Counted from the stretch's first letter, positions 1 through 9,391 are shown. The stretch: DNA of 64,000 nt from Mariniflexile sp. AS56 (GCF_030552475.1 NZ_JAUPED010000005.1:186001-250000); one strand, 5' to 3'. Made by a program: numbers and translations. The notes: a model not told the origin generated them from the letters alone.

Positions 1-612
1 TTTATTTTATTATTAGTATTTAGTTATTTTTTTAGACCATATTACTTGCTAATTGCAATAGTTGGTATTGTTTTTTTTATAACCAGTAAAATAAGTTTCA
101 AAAATAAAAAAGTGGCTACCATTTTTTATGGTTTAGCCATGGTAATAGTAATGTCCTTGAGCTATGGAGCCGTAAAAGGAAAATTCATTTCTCAAAAAAC
201 AAGAGAAGATCTTAATGAACTAAGAATTTCAGGAGATACAGCGACGAATTCAGCCATTGTTTCTCCAATATCTGTCGATACATGGTACGGAGAGTCATTT
301 GGTATAGTTTACGGCTTTTTTTCAGTAAACTTCCCTCTAAACGGCTTAAAGCACTTATTGTCTCCACAGATAATAGTTTTTGTTATATGGCAACTATTAT
401 TATTTGTAATATTATTTTGGCGTTATGGTAAATGTTTAAGACAAGGTGTAAATGATAATTATGAATTATGGGCTTTTTACGTATTGTTTTCCTTTTTTAT
501 TGTGCAAGGGGTTTTCGAGCCTGATCTAGGTTCTGCCATTCGTCATAAAATTGGGGTTTTTCCATTAATATATTTTGTATTGTATTATGATTCTTTCAGA
601 AAAAAGGTTTAG
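1..612 (+). CDS. Polysaccharide polymerase-like membrane protein, 5'-truncated by the window edge
   Basis: The reading frame is open from base 1, and the first possible start inside the window (TTG at 46) lies inside a hydrophobic segment, so this is the C-terminal part of a longer protein. What remains is about 200 residues with at least five hydrophobic helices and one soluble loop. Near the C-terminus the segment EPDLGSAIRHK is followed by a hydrophobic helix, an arrangement common in oligosaccharide repeat-unit polymerases and related envelope proteins. The next gene, an O-antigen ligase/polymerase-type protein, overlaps its 3' end by 26 bp, which fits a co-transcribed polysaccharide operon. 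The family call rests on topology and context only. A flippase or another multi-pass EPS protein is possible. Confidence 0.55.
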   Translation, partial: FILLLVFSYFFRPYYLLIAIVGIVFFITSKISFKNKKVATIFYGLAMVIVMSLSYGAVKGKFISQKTREDLNELRISGDTATNSAIVSPISVDTWYGESFGIVYGFFSVNFPLNGLKHLLSPQIIVFVIWQLLLFVILFWRYGKCLRQGVNDNYELWAFYVLFSFFIVQGVFEPDLGSAIRHKIGVFPLIYFVLYYDSFRKKV

Positions 613-1870
613 TGAAATAATTAATATTTTTATTGTTTTAATAATTTCCACTATATTTTTCAGGGTATTATGCACCTGGATTATGATCCTGTTTGTTGTT
701 TTTAATTTATTTTTTTTTAAAAGATTACATTTTACAAAAAAGGCATTTATTTTAATCCTGTGTATTTCTTCTCCTTTTTTATTGGAACTATTATTCTTTT
801 GGAATAATAGTTCTTTATATGAAGGTTTGAAAACTGCTGAAAAAACAGTGTCCTTACTACTCTTACCTCTGTGCATAATAGGGAATAGAAATAGAATTAA
901 TCTTTATAAAATAATAGATTCCTACGTATTTACAACTTTAACTTTAATGTTGATTTTGTTTGTTGGATTTATGATTATTTCTCCTAAGTTTTTTGATGTG
1001 TATTTAAAAGGTCAAGAGCTGTGGGAAGTAGGTTATGAGTTTGCCAAAAGTTTTGGAATGCATGCACCTGTTTTAAATATGCATTTAGCATTTATAGCTG
1101 TATGTTGTTTTTGGTTTGTTTTAAATTCGTTAAAAAATAAAAATAATGTAAAACTTATCTTTAACGTGTTGTTGGGGCTATTAAGCTTCTTTTTTGTTTT
1201 GTTTGTAAATACACGAATGGCACTTGGTACCACGCTTGTTGGTGTTGCCATTGTGTTCTTTTATGAAGTTATTATAAAGTATAATTTATATAAAACTATT
1301 CTAATTTTTCTAGTAAGTATTACAATTGGTTTAGGGACGTTTTACCTTTATATTCAGAAAAACCCATATATGAAGGTTAAGTACTTTGATGTTACTCTTG
1401 TACATATGGATAAGATAAATAAATTGGATTTAATTGAAAAACCTGAAGTAGAAGTGTTTAACTCCTTAGTTACACGATTGTCTATTTGGAATTCTTCATG
1501 GGAATTATCTAAAAAAAATCTTTTGTTAGGAGTTGGATCAGCTGATAGTAAAAATGAATTATTTGAATATTACAGACAAACAAATCAAATGTTTCTGTAC
1601 AAATATAAATTTCCTGTACATAATCAGTTTTTAGATTCTACTTTAAGGTTTGGAATATTTGGTTTTCTTGGGGTTCTGCTGTATTTACTAACGATAGGAT
1701 ACATTGGTTTTGTGAAAAAAAACTCAATTATTCTGGGTCTATTCTTAATTTTTACTTTATCTAATTTAACAGATGATTTCTTGATTCTGTTTCACGGAAT
1801 TGTGTTTAGTGGGTTTTGGGCCTCTATTTTTGCTTGTTATTATTTAGAAAACGACAAATCTTCTTTATAG
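587..1870 (+). CDS. O-antigen ligase/polymerase family protein (Wzy/WaaL-like)
   Basis: A multi-pass inner-membrane protein of 427 residues expected to polymerise or ligate undecaprenyl-linked repeat units on the periplasmic side. About ten hydrophobic helices are visible. Between them, roughly at residues 300-360, is the large loop typical of the Wzy_C fold: LLLGVGS, then an HNQFLD motif and a glycine-rich FGIFGFLG helix. I chose the ATG at 587 over an in-frame TTG 12 bases upstream. Either start lies inside the preceding gene, so translation is probably coupled. The 3' end overlaps the convergent GT4 gene by 31 bp. Sequence alone cannot separate polymerase from ligase; the EPS context slightly favours polymerase. 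Confidence 0.75.
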   Translation: MILSEKRFSEIINIFIVLIISTIFFRVLCTWIMILFVVFNLFFFKRLHFTKKAFILILCISSPFLLELLFFWNNSSLYEGLKTAEKTVSLLLLPLCIIGNRNRINLYKIIDSYVFTTLTLMLILFVGFMIISPKFFDVYLKGQELWEVGYEFAKSFGMHAPVLNMHLAFIAVCCFWFVLNSLKNKNNVKLIFNVLLGLLSFFFVLFVNTRMALGTTLVGVAIVFFYEVIIKYNLYKTILIFLVSITIGLGTFYLYIQKNPYMKVKYFDVTLVHMDKINKLDLIEKPEVEVFNSLVTRLSIWNSSWELSKKNLLLGVGSADSKNELFEYYRQTNQMFLYKYKFPVHNQFLDSTLRFGIFGFLGVLLYLLTIGYIGFVKKNSIILGLFLIFTLSNLTDDFLILFHGIVFSGFWASIFACYYLENDKSSL

Positions 1871-2940
1871 AGTAAGTACAAATTATTGAAATTTTTGTTA
1901 ATATCAAATACACTTTTACAACGTTTTAAGCCATTTTCGCCCATTCTTATACGGGTGTTTTCATTTTCTAAAGCATTAAAGTATTCGTCAAGTTTATCAT
2001 CTATTTTTTCAAAAAGAAAACCAGTCTCATTATGAAGAACGATGTCTTTGTTTCCTATAATGTTTGTAGCAATAATAGGTTTTTTTAAAGCCATTGCCTC
2101 TAATATGGCTATAGGCAGGCCTTCCCATAAAGATGTTTGCATATATACGTCTATAGAACTTAGGTGTTTTAAAACCTCTGTTTCATTAAATAACCACCCA
2201 GTAATTTTAATATTAGGAGCTGTAATTTCTTTTCTCAGATTGCCATCGCCAATCCATATAAAATTGAAGTCTTTGTATTTTAACGCTATATTGTTAAAAA
2301 GTTGTGGGTTTCTAGCCTCAGTTATTCTTCCAACGATACCAATAGTTAATTTTTCGTTTTGGGGTTGTTTATAGTGTTTAGCAATGTTTTTTATATTAAC
2401 CCCATTCCTTATTAATTTTGATTTCCCAATCTCACTAGCAATTTCGAATTCAGTATCTCCACAAGCAACAGTTGTTGCTCCGAAAAAATAATTCATTTTA
2501 GATTCAATAAATTTGTAAATGTTCTTTTTGAATGTTGAAATATCTGTTCTTATGAAGGAGTATCCATGTGGCGTATAGTAAACGTTTTTTTTATTCTTTA
2601 AAAAAGACAAAGATATCCTACCTAAAACTCCAGCTTTGGAGGAGTGTAGATGCACAACGTCTGCATTAATATATTTAAGGGTTTTTGTTAATTGTATAGT
2701 AGCTTTTATATCTTTTGTGATAGAAAAATCTCTAACCATAGGTATTTCTATGAGCTTGATGTTTGAAGAAAATTCTTCTTTGATTTTCGAAGGATTAATT
2801 TCGCCTCTATTGCCGCTGTAAATTATGAATGTTTCTACTTCCTTGTCGATGTTGCCAAAAAAGAAAGATAAGGCTTTAAAGTAGGTATAGACCCCACCTC
2901 CCAAAGCTTCTACAACGTGTACTACTTTTATTTTTTCCAT
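1840..2940 (-). CDS. Glycosyltransferase family 4 (GT-B fold)
   Basis: A cytoplasmic retaining sugar transferase of 366 residues that would add one residue to a lipid-linked repeat unit. The N-terminal Rossmann half begins KVVHVVEALGGG, the glycine-rich acceptor-side loop. The C-terminal half has GIVGRITEARNP and the donor-binding EX7E motif inside WEGLPIAILEAMALKKP. The ATG at 2940 puts the first beta-strand at the N-terminus; a start at 2997 would add 19 residues with no family match. It is the only gene on the minus strand in the polysaccharide block and meets the polymerase gene tail to tail with a 31 bp overlap, which suggests insertion or inversion of a cassette. Donor and acceptor sugars cannot be read from the sequence. 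Confidence 0.85.
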   Translation of the reverse strand: MEKIKVVHVVEALGGGVYTYFKALSFFFGNIDKEVETFIIYSGNRGEINPSKIKEEFSSNIKLIEIPMVRDFSITKDIKATIQLTKTLKYINADVVHLHSSKAGVLGRISLSFLKNKKNVYYTPHGYSFIRTDISTFKKNIYKFIESKMNYFFGATTVACGDTEFEIASEIGKSKLIRNGVNIKNIAKHYKQPQNEKLTIGIVGRITEARNPQLFNNIALKYKDFNFIWIGDGNLRKEITAPNIKITGWLFNETEVLKHLSSIDVYMQTSLWEGLPIAILEAMALKKPIIATNIIGNKDIVLHNETGFLFEKIDDKLDEYFNALENENTRIRMGENGLKRCKSVFDINKNFNNLYLLYKEDLSFSK

Positions 2941-3480
2941 AATAAAAAAATTAGTCCTAATTTTGAAGCGAAGTTCATCAATTAATATGAAAAACACAAT
3001 TATTTTCTCGTACTTTGGACTTTGATTGCCGGTAGAATTAAAGTTTTAAAAAAACACATCAATAAAAAAGGCCATAATCACAGGTGTTACTGGAATAAAT
3101 GCAACATATTTAGCTAAATATTTGTTGAGAAGATATTTATATAACAGATTAAATAGAAAGTTCCGTCAATTTTAAATGCCTAAATGAGTATCATATTATA
3201 AACTTGGCATGATAGGTGTTGGATTTCGGAAAAAAAAGTGTTTAGGCCGTGTTCAATAAAGCAAAACCTTATGGTTTTAAATTAATAGTTTCTAAGATGA
3301 AATTCAATATTTAAAGCGTATATAATTGTTTGAAATTGAATGCAATTGCTCAATTTGAGGTTTTTAAAATGGAGGTTAATATTATAACTATGTTTGTAAA
3401 AGAAACTCAAATTGTAAATAAATTAAAGTAATTGATGGTTTTTCTAAAGAAAATCAAAAAGAAGATATAATTAGATTTAA
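2941..3480. other. 540 bp gene-free stretch between divergent polysaccharide genes
   Basis: No ORF of useful length occurs here and stops are frequent in all frames. Apart from the dehydratase-like relic at 3062-3172, the only open stretch is a run of roughly 30 codons ending near 3431, which I do not recognise. The region must also hold promoters for the GT4 gene (leftward) and ugd (rightward), but I see no convincing TTG/TAnnTTTG pair. It looks like a decayed scar of lost polysaccharide genes. Confidence 0.6.
3062..3172 (+). pseudogene. Relic resembling the N-terminus of GDP-mannose 4,6-dehydratase (Gmd)
   Basis: Frame +2 translation gives KKAIITGVTGINATYLAKYLL, which follows the Gmd start ([21 protein letters not shown] type) with the same spacing over about 21 residues. 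That covers the first beta-strand, the glycine loop of the NAD(P)-binding fold and the following helix. The expected start codon reads ATA, the loop residues QDG have become INA, and after residue 22 the similarity stops; a stop codon follows at 3173. The frame is open upstream only as non-homologous sequence. I read it as a decayed remnant of a nucleotide-sugar dehydratase gene. The match is short, and another extended SDR enzyme is possible. Confidence 0.5.
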
Positions 3481-4884
3481 ATGAAAATAAAAAACATCTG
3501 TTGCATAGGTGCTGGGTACGTTGGCGGACCAACAATGGCTGTTATAGCGCAAAAATGCCCTCATATAAAAGTAACTGTAGTTGATATTAATGAGGCTAGA
3601 ATTAATGCTTGGAATGATAATGATTTAACTAAACTTCCAGTTTTTGAACCTGGATTGGATAAAATTGTTAAAGAAGCCAGAGGTCGAAATCTTTTTTTTT
3701 CAACGGATATTGAAAAAGCAATTGATGAGGCTGAAATGATTTTTATTTCGGTTAACACACCTACAAAAACCTATGGCAAAGGAAAAGGTATGGCTGCCGA
3801 TTTAAAGTTTATAGAATTATGTGCTCGACAAATAGCTAAAGTCTCTAAGCAGGATAAAATTGTGGTTGAAAAGTCAACCTTACCTGTTAGGACAGCATCA
3901 GCTATAAAAAATATTTTAGACCATACAGGTAATGGTGTTCAGTTTCAAATTTTATCTAATCCTGAGTTTTTAGCTGAAGGAACAGCTGTAGATGACCTTT
4001 TAAGCCCAGACAGAATACTTGTTGGTGGAGATACCACACAAGAAGGACAAAATGCAATTCAGGCATTAGTAGATATCTATAAAAATTGGGTGCCTTCAGA
4101 AAAAATACTTACAACAAACGTTTGGTCTTCTGAACTATCTAAACTTACTGCAAACGCCTTTTTAGCACAGCGTGTTTCTTCTATTAATGCAATGTCTGAA
4201 ATTTGTGAAAAAACAGGGGCAGACATAAATGAAGTGGCAAGAGCCATAGGGATGGATAGTAGAATTGGACCTAAATTTCTTAAAGCATCAGTAGGTTTTG
4301 GAGGGTCTTGTTTTCAAAAAGATATACTCAATTTAGTTTATATAGCTAAAAGTTATGGATTAAATGAAGTGGCAGATTACTGGGAACAAGTTGTTTTGAT
4401 TAATGAGCATCAAAAACAACGTTTTTCCGACTATATTGTAAGTAAACTATATAATACCGTATCTGGAAAGAAAATTACTTTTCTTGGTTGGGCATTTAAA
4501 AAAGATACTAATGACACTAGAGAATCGGCGGCGATTAAAATAGCCGATAACTTACTAAGTGAGCAAGCTTATATTTCTGTGTTTGATCCTAAAGTAAGTG
4601 AAGACAGAATTTATGCAGATTTAGATTATTTAAATTCGCGTAGTTCAAAAGAAAATAGGGAGTTGTTAAAAGTTAATAAAGAACCATATGAAGCTTGTAA
4701 TAATTCGCATGCTATTGCTGTTTTGACAGAATGGGATGAATTTCAAACTTATGATTGGGAGAAAATTTATAAGCAAATGAACAAGCCCGCATTTGTTTTC
4801 GATGGAAGAGGAGTTTTAGATATAAAAACTTTAGAAAAAATCGGATTTATATGTTATAGAATTGGAAGCGGTACTAAACTTTAA
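3481..4884 (+). CDS. ugd: UDP-glucose 6-dehydrogenase (eukaryote-like class)
   Basis: Oxidises UDP-glucose to UDP-glucuronate with two NAD+ in the cytoplasm. The 467-residue protein begins with the dinucleotide-binding [13 protein letters not shown]. It has [11 protein letters not shown], which shapes the active site, and the thioester cysteine Cys277 in [10 protein letters not shown], equivalent to Cys276 of human UGDH. The GGPT loop, the length (bacterial Ugd is often about 390-440) and the KTYGKGKG segment place it with the longer UGDH class typical of animals and many Bacteroidota. The UDP-glucuronate decarboxylase gene follows 26 bp downstream, so the pair makes UDP-xylose. ATG start. 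The upstream region is the gene-free scar. Confidence 0.96.
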   Translation: MKIKNICCIGAGYVGGPTMAVIAQKCPHIKVTVVDINEARINAWNDNDLTKLPVFEPGLDKIVKEARGRNLFFSTDIEKAIDEAEMIFISVNTPTKTYGKGKGMAADLKFIELCARQIAKVSKQDKIVVEKSTLPVRTASAIKNILDHTGNGVQFQILSNPEFLAEGTAVDDLLSPDRILVGGDTTQEGQNAIQALVDIYKNWVPSEKILTTNVWSSELSKLTANAFLAQRVSSINAMSEICEKTGADINEVARAIGMDSRIGPKFLKASVGFGGSCFQKDILNLVYIAKSYGLNEVADYWEQVVLINEHQKQRFSDYIVSKLYNTVSGKKITFLGWAFKKDTNDTRESAAIKIADNLLSEQAYISVFDPKVSEDRIYADLDYLNSRSSKENRELLKVNKEPYEACNNSHAIAVLTEWDEFQTYDWEKIYKQMNKPAFVFDGRGVLDIKTLEKIGFICYRIGSGTKL

Positions 4885-4910
4885 TTTAAGCTTTAAAAAA
4901 AAAGGATTAA

Positions 4911-5897
4911 GTGAATAAAATATTAATAACAGGTGCAGCAGGTTTTTTAGGATCTCATTTATGTGATAGATTTATAAAAGAAGGGTTTTATGTAATTGGA
5001 ATGGATAATTTCATTACAGGCGATAAAAAAAATATATCTCATTTAGATAACAACTCAAGTTTTGAGTTTATAGAGCATGATGTAACCGAATTTGTGAAAA
5101 TTGATGGTGATTTAGATTATGTTCTACATTTTGCCTCTCCAGCAAGCCCTATAGATTATTTAAAAATACCTATTCAAACCTTAAAAGTTGGTTCGTTAGG
5201 AACACACAATTTATTGGGGTTAGCGAAGGCTAAAAAAGCAAGAATACTTATAGCCTCAACATCTGAAGTTTATGGAGATCCATTAGTACATCCACAAACC
5301 GAAGATTATTATGGAAATGTAAATACTATTGGGCCAAGAGGTGTTTATGATGAGGCCAAACGCTTTCAAGAATCAATAACCATGGCATACCACAGGTTTC
5401 ATGGGATAGAAACACGTATTGTTCGGATATTTAACACTTACGGCCCTAGAATGAGATTGAATGATGGAAGAGTTATACCCGCATTTATGGGGCAAGCGTT
5501 AAGAGGTGAAGATTTAACTATCTTTGGAAATGGTTCTCAAACACGTTCTTTTTGTTATATTGATGACCAAGTTGAAGGAATTTACAGGCTACTTTTAAGT
5601 GACTATGCATTACCAGTAAATATTGGAAATCCACATGAAATATCTATTAAGGATTTTGCTGAAGAAATAATTAAATTAACAGGAACAAATCAAAAAATAG
5701 TTTTTAAGGAATTGCCACAAGACGATCCTTTACAACGACAACCCGACATAACTTTAGCAAAAAAACTATTAAATTGGGAGCCAAGAGTAGATAGAAATGA
5801 AGGTTTAAAAATTACCTTCAACTACTTTAAAAATTTAACAGCAGAAGAGCTTTATAAAAGTGAACATAAAGATTTTAAACAACACATAAAAAAATAA
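4911..5897 (+). CDS. uxs: UDP-glucuronate decarboxylase (UDP-xylose synthase)
   Basis: Converts UDP-glucuronate to UDP-xylose through a 4-keto intermediate, using bound NAD+. The 328-residue extended SDR protein starts with [10 protein letters not shown] (NAD loop). It has the serine-bearing STSEVYGDP strand and the catalytic pair Tyr146/Lys150 in [24 protein letters not shown] and the RSFCYIDD segment are both diagnostic for UXS rather than for 4-epimerases. The start is GTG at 4911, chosen because it gives a complete Rossmann strand and no ATG fits. It sits directly between ugd and the phosphoglycosyltransferase gene (1 bp gap), so UDP-xylose or UDP-glucuronate is probably a donor for the polysaccharide made here. 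Confidence 0.95.
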   Translation: MNKILITGAAGFLGSHLCDRFIKEGFYVIGMDNFITGDKKNISHLDNNSSFEFIEHDVTEFVKIDGDLDYVLHFASPASPIDYLKIPIQTLKVGSLGTHNLLGLAKAKKARILIASTSEVYGDPLVHPQTEDYYGNVNTIGPRGVYDEAKRFQESITMAYHRFHGIETRIVRIFNTYGPRMRLNDGRVIPAFMGQALRGEDLTIFGNGSQTRSFCYIDDQVEGIYRLLLSDYALPVNIGNPHEISIKDFAEEIIKLTGTNQKIVFKELPQDDPLQRQPDITLAKKLLNWEPRVDRNEGLKITFNYFKNLTAEELYKSEHKDFKQHIKK

Positions 5898-5898
5898 A

Positions 5899-7251
5899 TT
5901 GAATTATAAACAAGGGAGATACTCAGGCTTAATAAAACCATTATTTGGCTTTATTGATTTAATCATCATTAACGTTGTTGTTTTTTTGTTTGAAATAAAC
6001 TTAAACAATATATATGTCTTTTGTCTATATATATCATTGGCATGGATAGTTATCGCCTTTAAAAATCACTTTTATGAAGTGCAAAGGCATACAAGAATCA
6101 TCCATATTATTCCGCTTTTGTTTAGACAAATGATGTTTTTTGCTATAATTTTATATGCATATATAGGCTTTTTTAAACAGCCAATAATTAGTAGACTAGC
6201 TTTGGTTAATTATTTAATATTTGCTTTTTTTATTATTTGTGTTTTTAAATTCACAACGACCTTCTTGTTAAAAAAATACCGAACAGTTTTAAGAGGAAAT
6301 ACAAGAAAGGTTATTGTAATTGGTGGAAATGAAAAATCAAGACAATTAATTAAAACCTTCAATACAAGATTAGATTTTGGATATAAATTTATGGCTCAAT
6401 TTAGCATTAATCAAGAAAATTTTTCACTTGAAAAATGTTATGATTACATAATTGATAATGATATAGATGAAATATATTTTTCTGTTTCCGAGTTGTCAAA
6501 CAAACAAATAAATAGGTTAATTGATTTTGCCGATAACAATTTAAGGGAACTTAAGTTTATTCCTGATAATAAAGATATTTTTTCTAAAAAATTAAAATAT
6601 GAGTATTACGATTACATTCCTATCTTATCTTTAAGAACAATACCTCTGCAAGAATCTTTTAACCAAATTTTAAAACGAATTTTTGATGTGTTGTTTGCCT
6701 CATTTATAATTGTTTTTGTTTTGTCGTGGCTTACTCCTATACTAGCAATTTTAATAAAACTAGAATCAAAAGGCCCAGTTTTCTTCAAACAGTCTAGAAA
6801 TGGATTTAATTATCAAGAATTTGATTGTTTTAAATTTAGGTCTATGACTCCTAATAAGGATGCTCATTTACACCAAGCTACAAAAGGGGATTTGAGAATT
6901 ACTAAAATTGGTGCTTTTATTAGAAAAACGAGTATTGATGAGTTGCCTCAGTTTTACAATGTATTGTTTGGTGATATGTCTGTTGTGGGACCTCGCCCTC
7001 ATATGGTTAGTCATACAAACATGTATGCTCAAAGAATAGATAAATTTATGGTGCGTCACTTTGTTAAACCAGGAATTACAGGATTAGCACAAGTAAGTGG
7101 TTTTAGGGGCGAAGTAGAAACCGATAATGACATTATAAGTAGAGTGAAGTACGATATCTTTTATATTGAAAACTGGTCGCTTTGGCTAGATTTAAAAATC
7201 ATGGTTCAAACCTTTATAAATGCAATAAAGGGCGAGGAGAAAGCATATTAA
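5899..7251 (+). CDS. Exopolysaccharide polyprenyl glycosylphosphotransferase (WcaJ/WbaP type)
   Basis: Initiates repeat-unit synthesis by moving a sugar-1-phosphate onto undecaprenyl phosphate at the inner membrane. The 450-residue protein has about four N-terminal helices, a Rossmann-like regulatory domain (VIVIGGNEKSRQL, near residue 135) and the C-terminal catalytic domain entered through a membrane re-entrant helix (KRIFDVLFASF). Catalytic landmarks are visible: KFRSM, the Asp-Glu pair in TSIDELPQFYNV, and GDMSVVGPRPH. Translation starts at a TTG one base after the uxs stop, so it is probably coupled. The first sugar is not determined by these motifs; it could be glucose-, galactose- or xylose-type. 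Confidence 0.93.
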   Translation: MNYKQGRYSGLIKPLFGFIDLIIINVVVFLFEINLNNIYVFCLYISLAWIVIAFKNHFYEVQRHTRIIHIIPLLFRQMMFFAIILYAYIGFFKQPIISRLALVNYLIFAFFIICVFKFTTTFLLKKYRTVLRGNTRKVIVIGGNEKSRQLIKTFNTRLDFGYKFMAQFSINQENFSLEKCYDYIIDNDIDEIYFSVSELSNKQINRLIDFADNNLRELKFIPDNKDIFSKKLKYEYYDYIPILSLRTIPLQESFNQILKRIFDVLFASFIIVFVLSWLTPILAILIKLESKGPVFFKQSRNGFNYQEFDCFKFRSMTPNKDAHLHQATKGDLRITKIGAFIRKTSIDELPQFYNVLFGDMSVVGPRPHMVSHTNMYAQRIDKFMVRHFVKPGITGLAQVSGFRGEVETDNDIISRVKYDIFYIENWSLWLDLKIMVQTFINAIKGEEKAY

Positions 7252-7260
7252 TTATTCACT

Positions 7261-8040
7261 TTGAAGCCTCTAGTTTCTATCATAACGCCCATGTTTAATT
7301 CTGAAGCTTATATTTCAGAAACCATAAACAGTGTTATCAACCAAACGTATACCAATTGGGAGTTGTTGTTAATAGACGATTGTTCTAACGATAAAACGAT
7401 TGATATAGTTAATGATTTCATTTCTAGATACCCAAACATAAAACTGTTTAGAAATGATATGAATTTAGGAGCAGCTATTTCCAGAAACATAGGTATTGAA
7501 GCAGCAAAAGGACAGTATATTGCATTTCTAGATGCCGATGATTTATGGAAGCCCAATAAACTCAAAACTCAAATCGAGTTTATGCAAGCTCAAAATAGTG
7601 ATGTTTGTTTTAGTAGCTACGAGCAAATAGATGAATTGGGAAAACCGCTTAACAAATTAATAAAAGCATTACCCGAACTTACGTATAAAAATTTTTTAAA
7701 GAGTAATTACATTGGTAACTTAACGGGAATGTATAATGTTAACGGGTTAGGTAAAATAAAAGCTCCTAACCTGCGCAAGCGTCAAGATTGGTTGTTGTGG
7801 TTGTTGGCTGTAAAAAAGTCTGGGAAACCAGCTAAAGGGATAGCGGAATCGCTAGCTTACTATCGGGTTAGAAAAGATTCCATGTCTGCGAACAAAATTA
7901 ATCTTTTAAAACATAATTACTGGGTGTATAAAAAGGGCTTGGGGTTTTCAACTTTAAAATCGGTGTATTATATACTTGTTTTTCTATTCGAACATTTCTT
8001 CGTGAAATCGAAACAAGTAGTTTCTATAAGTAAGATTTAA
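7261..8040 (+). CDS. Glycosyltransferase family 2 (GT-A fold)
   Basis: A 259-residue cytoplasmic inverting transferase. PLVSIITPMFNSEAYI is the nucleotide-binding strand-loop at the N-terminus, LLIDDCSND follows, and DADD at residues 91-94 is the metal- and donor-binding DxD motif. The end (residues about 225-255) is more hydrophobic and may sit on the membrane. The start is TTG at 7261; the next ATG at 7291 would remove the first beta-strand. It is nine bases after the phosphoglycosyltransferase stop, hence the likely second step of the pathway. The 3' end overlaps the convergent CapK-like gene by 17 bp. Sugar specificity is unknown. Confidence 0.9.
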   Translation: MKPLVSIITPMFNSEAYISETINSVINQTYTNWELLLIDDCSNDKTIDIVNDFISRYPNIKLFRNDMNLGAAISRNIGIEAAKGQYIAFLDADDLWKPNKLKTQIEFMQAQNSDVCFSSYEQIDELGKPLNKLIKALPELTYKNFLKSNYIGNLTGMYNVNGLGKIKAPNLRKRQDWLLWLLAVKKSGKPAKGIAESLAYYRVRKDSMSANKINLLKHNYWVYKKGLGFSTLKSVYYILVFLFEHFFVKSKQVVSISKI

Positions 8041-9385
8041 ACTGTTTTAGTTTTCCTCTATTAGAGCGTTTCAAAGCGCCTTTCCTTTCAAACAAAACTT
8101 TTAAATTGGGCTCTAAATAGGTAGTGATCGCATTTTTTATGGAAGCTAGTTTTTCTTCTGATAGTTCATCACGACTCACATAACTTATTTTAAAACTATC
8201 GAGCTTCAGTTGCTCAATAATAAACTCTTTCACGTTATTATCATCTTCAATTACGGTTTTTGTAACGTAGTAAAAGGTTAAACCTGCAGCTTTTTTTCCG
8301 CTTGGTAATTTTACAATATCGTTAGTTCTACCAATTAAAGTTTCTAAAACAGGTTTAATGGATGTGCTCGATTTTGATAGCTTTCCAATATCTCCTAAAT
8401 CATAGCGTATAAATGGATGCGCTTTATTGTAAAGAGATGTTATCACCACGCGTCCTTCTTCACCAAAAGGTAAAACCTGATTGTGTTCATCTAAAATTTC
8501 AACAAACAAATCTTCGTTGTTTACAATCCATTCGTTTTTGGTGTTTTGGAAAGCGATTAAACCCAATTCGGCAGCACCATATTCATTAATAATGGGGATT
8601 CCGAGGTGTGTTTCTAATAGGGTTTTATCATTTTCAAAAAGCATTTCGGAAGTAACAATACATGCTTTTAATGTTGGGCAAATGGTTTCCAATACCAAAT
8701 TTTTATCATTCAGATATTTAGCAAACTGAACAATGGAACTGGTATAGCCATTAATATAACCGAACTTAGTGGTTTTGAATTTGATGAGGTTCTTTTCAAA
8801 TTGCGCATCGCTTAAATCGAAAACCGAAAACCGATAGCGTTTGCTTAAAAAATCCTTCAGGCGTTCTTTATAATATCCTGTTTTGTTTAAAGGAATGCCG
8901 TAAAACCGTGCTTGTTTCGACGTGTTAAAATCTAAATGAAACCAACTATACCTGTCAATAAAACCAGCCCAAGTAAGTGCATGACAAAATTTGTCTTTTG
9001 CAAAAATAAACGGGTTGCCAGAAGATCCAGAGGTTTTATTTATATAGATGTTTTTTAGATGGAATCCGTCGGAAAGTCGCTCCTTTAAAGGTTGTTGCAA
9101 GTGCCGTTTGCTCATTACCGGAATGCTAGTCCAATCTTCTGGGTTAGCACCTTTTGCGAAGCTTTTGTAAAACGAGTTATGTTTTAAGTGAAAAGCAACG
9201 ATGTCCTGTTTTTTAGTTTCAATAGAAGTTTCAAACTCGCTAGGGGTTTGCTTCTGAATAGTTTTCAAAACGGCCTGTGCCTTTTTAATAGGAAAACCAT
9301 TAATTTTTAACGAAATATGGAACAAATTCAAACTAAAACATAATTTTTGTAAAGTAAATAAAAAATATTCGTGAATTCGTGTCAT
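8024..9385 (-). CDS. CapK/PaaK-like adenylate-forming enzyme
   Basis: A 453-residue member of the phenylacetate-CoA ligase-like branch of AMP-binding enzymes, often found in capsule loci as CapK. Residues 118-124 form the phosphate-binding TSGSSGNP loop. Further motifs are NEYGAAELG (A5-like), VITSLYNKAHPFIRYDLGD and a C-terminal lid that ends KRSNRGKLKQF with the usual lysine. The acyl or sugar substrate is unknown. CapK proteins may activate a carboxylate for polysaccharide decoration, but no acceptor or carrier is encoded next to it. It is divergent from purD (36 bp between starts) and converges on the GT2 gene, marking the right edge of the polysaccharide block. Confidence 0.85.
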   Translation of the reverse strand: MTRIHEYFLFTLQKLCFSLNLFHISLKINGFPIKKAQAVLKTIQKQTPSEFETSIETKKQDIVAFHLKHNSFYKSFAKGANPEDWTSIPVMSKRHLQQPLKERLSDGFHLKNIYINKTSGSSGNPFIFAKDKFCHALTWAGFIDRYSWFHLDFNTSKQARFYGIPLNKTGYYKERLKDFLSKRYRFSVFDLSDAQFEKNLIKFKTTKFGYINGYTSSIVQFAKYLNDKNLVLETICPTLKACIVTSEMLFENDKTLLETHLGIPIINEYGAAELGLIAFQNTKNEWIVNNEDLFVEILDEHNQVLPFGEEGRVVITSLYNKAHPFIRYDLGDIGKLSKSSTSIKPVLETLIGRTNDIVKLPSGKKAAGLTFYYVTKTVIEDDNNVKEFIIEQLKLDSFKISYVSRDELSEEKLASIKNAITTYLEPNLKVLFERKGALKRSNRGKLKQFKSYL

Positions 9386-9391
9386 TAATTT

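Noticed and set aside
565-876. Minus-strand ORF of 103 codons opposite the polymerase gene
   Set aside because: It lies wholly antisense to a clear membrane-protein gene, is Lys/Ile-rich, and has no family resemblance. It is a shadow of AT-rich codons.
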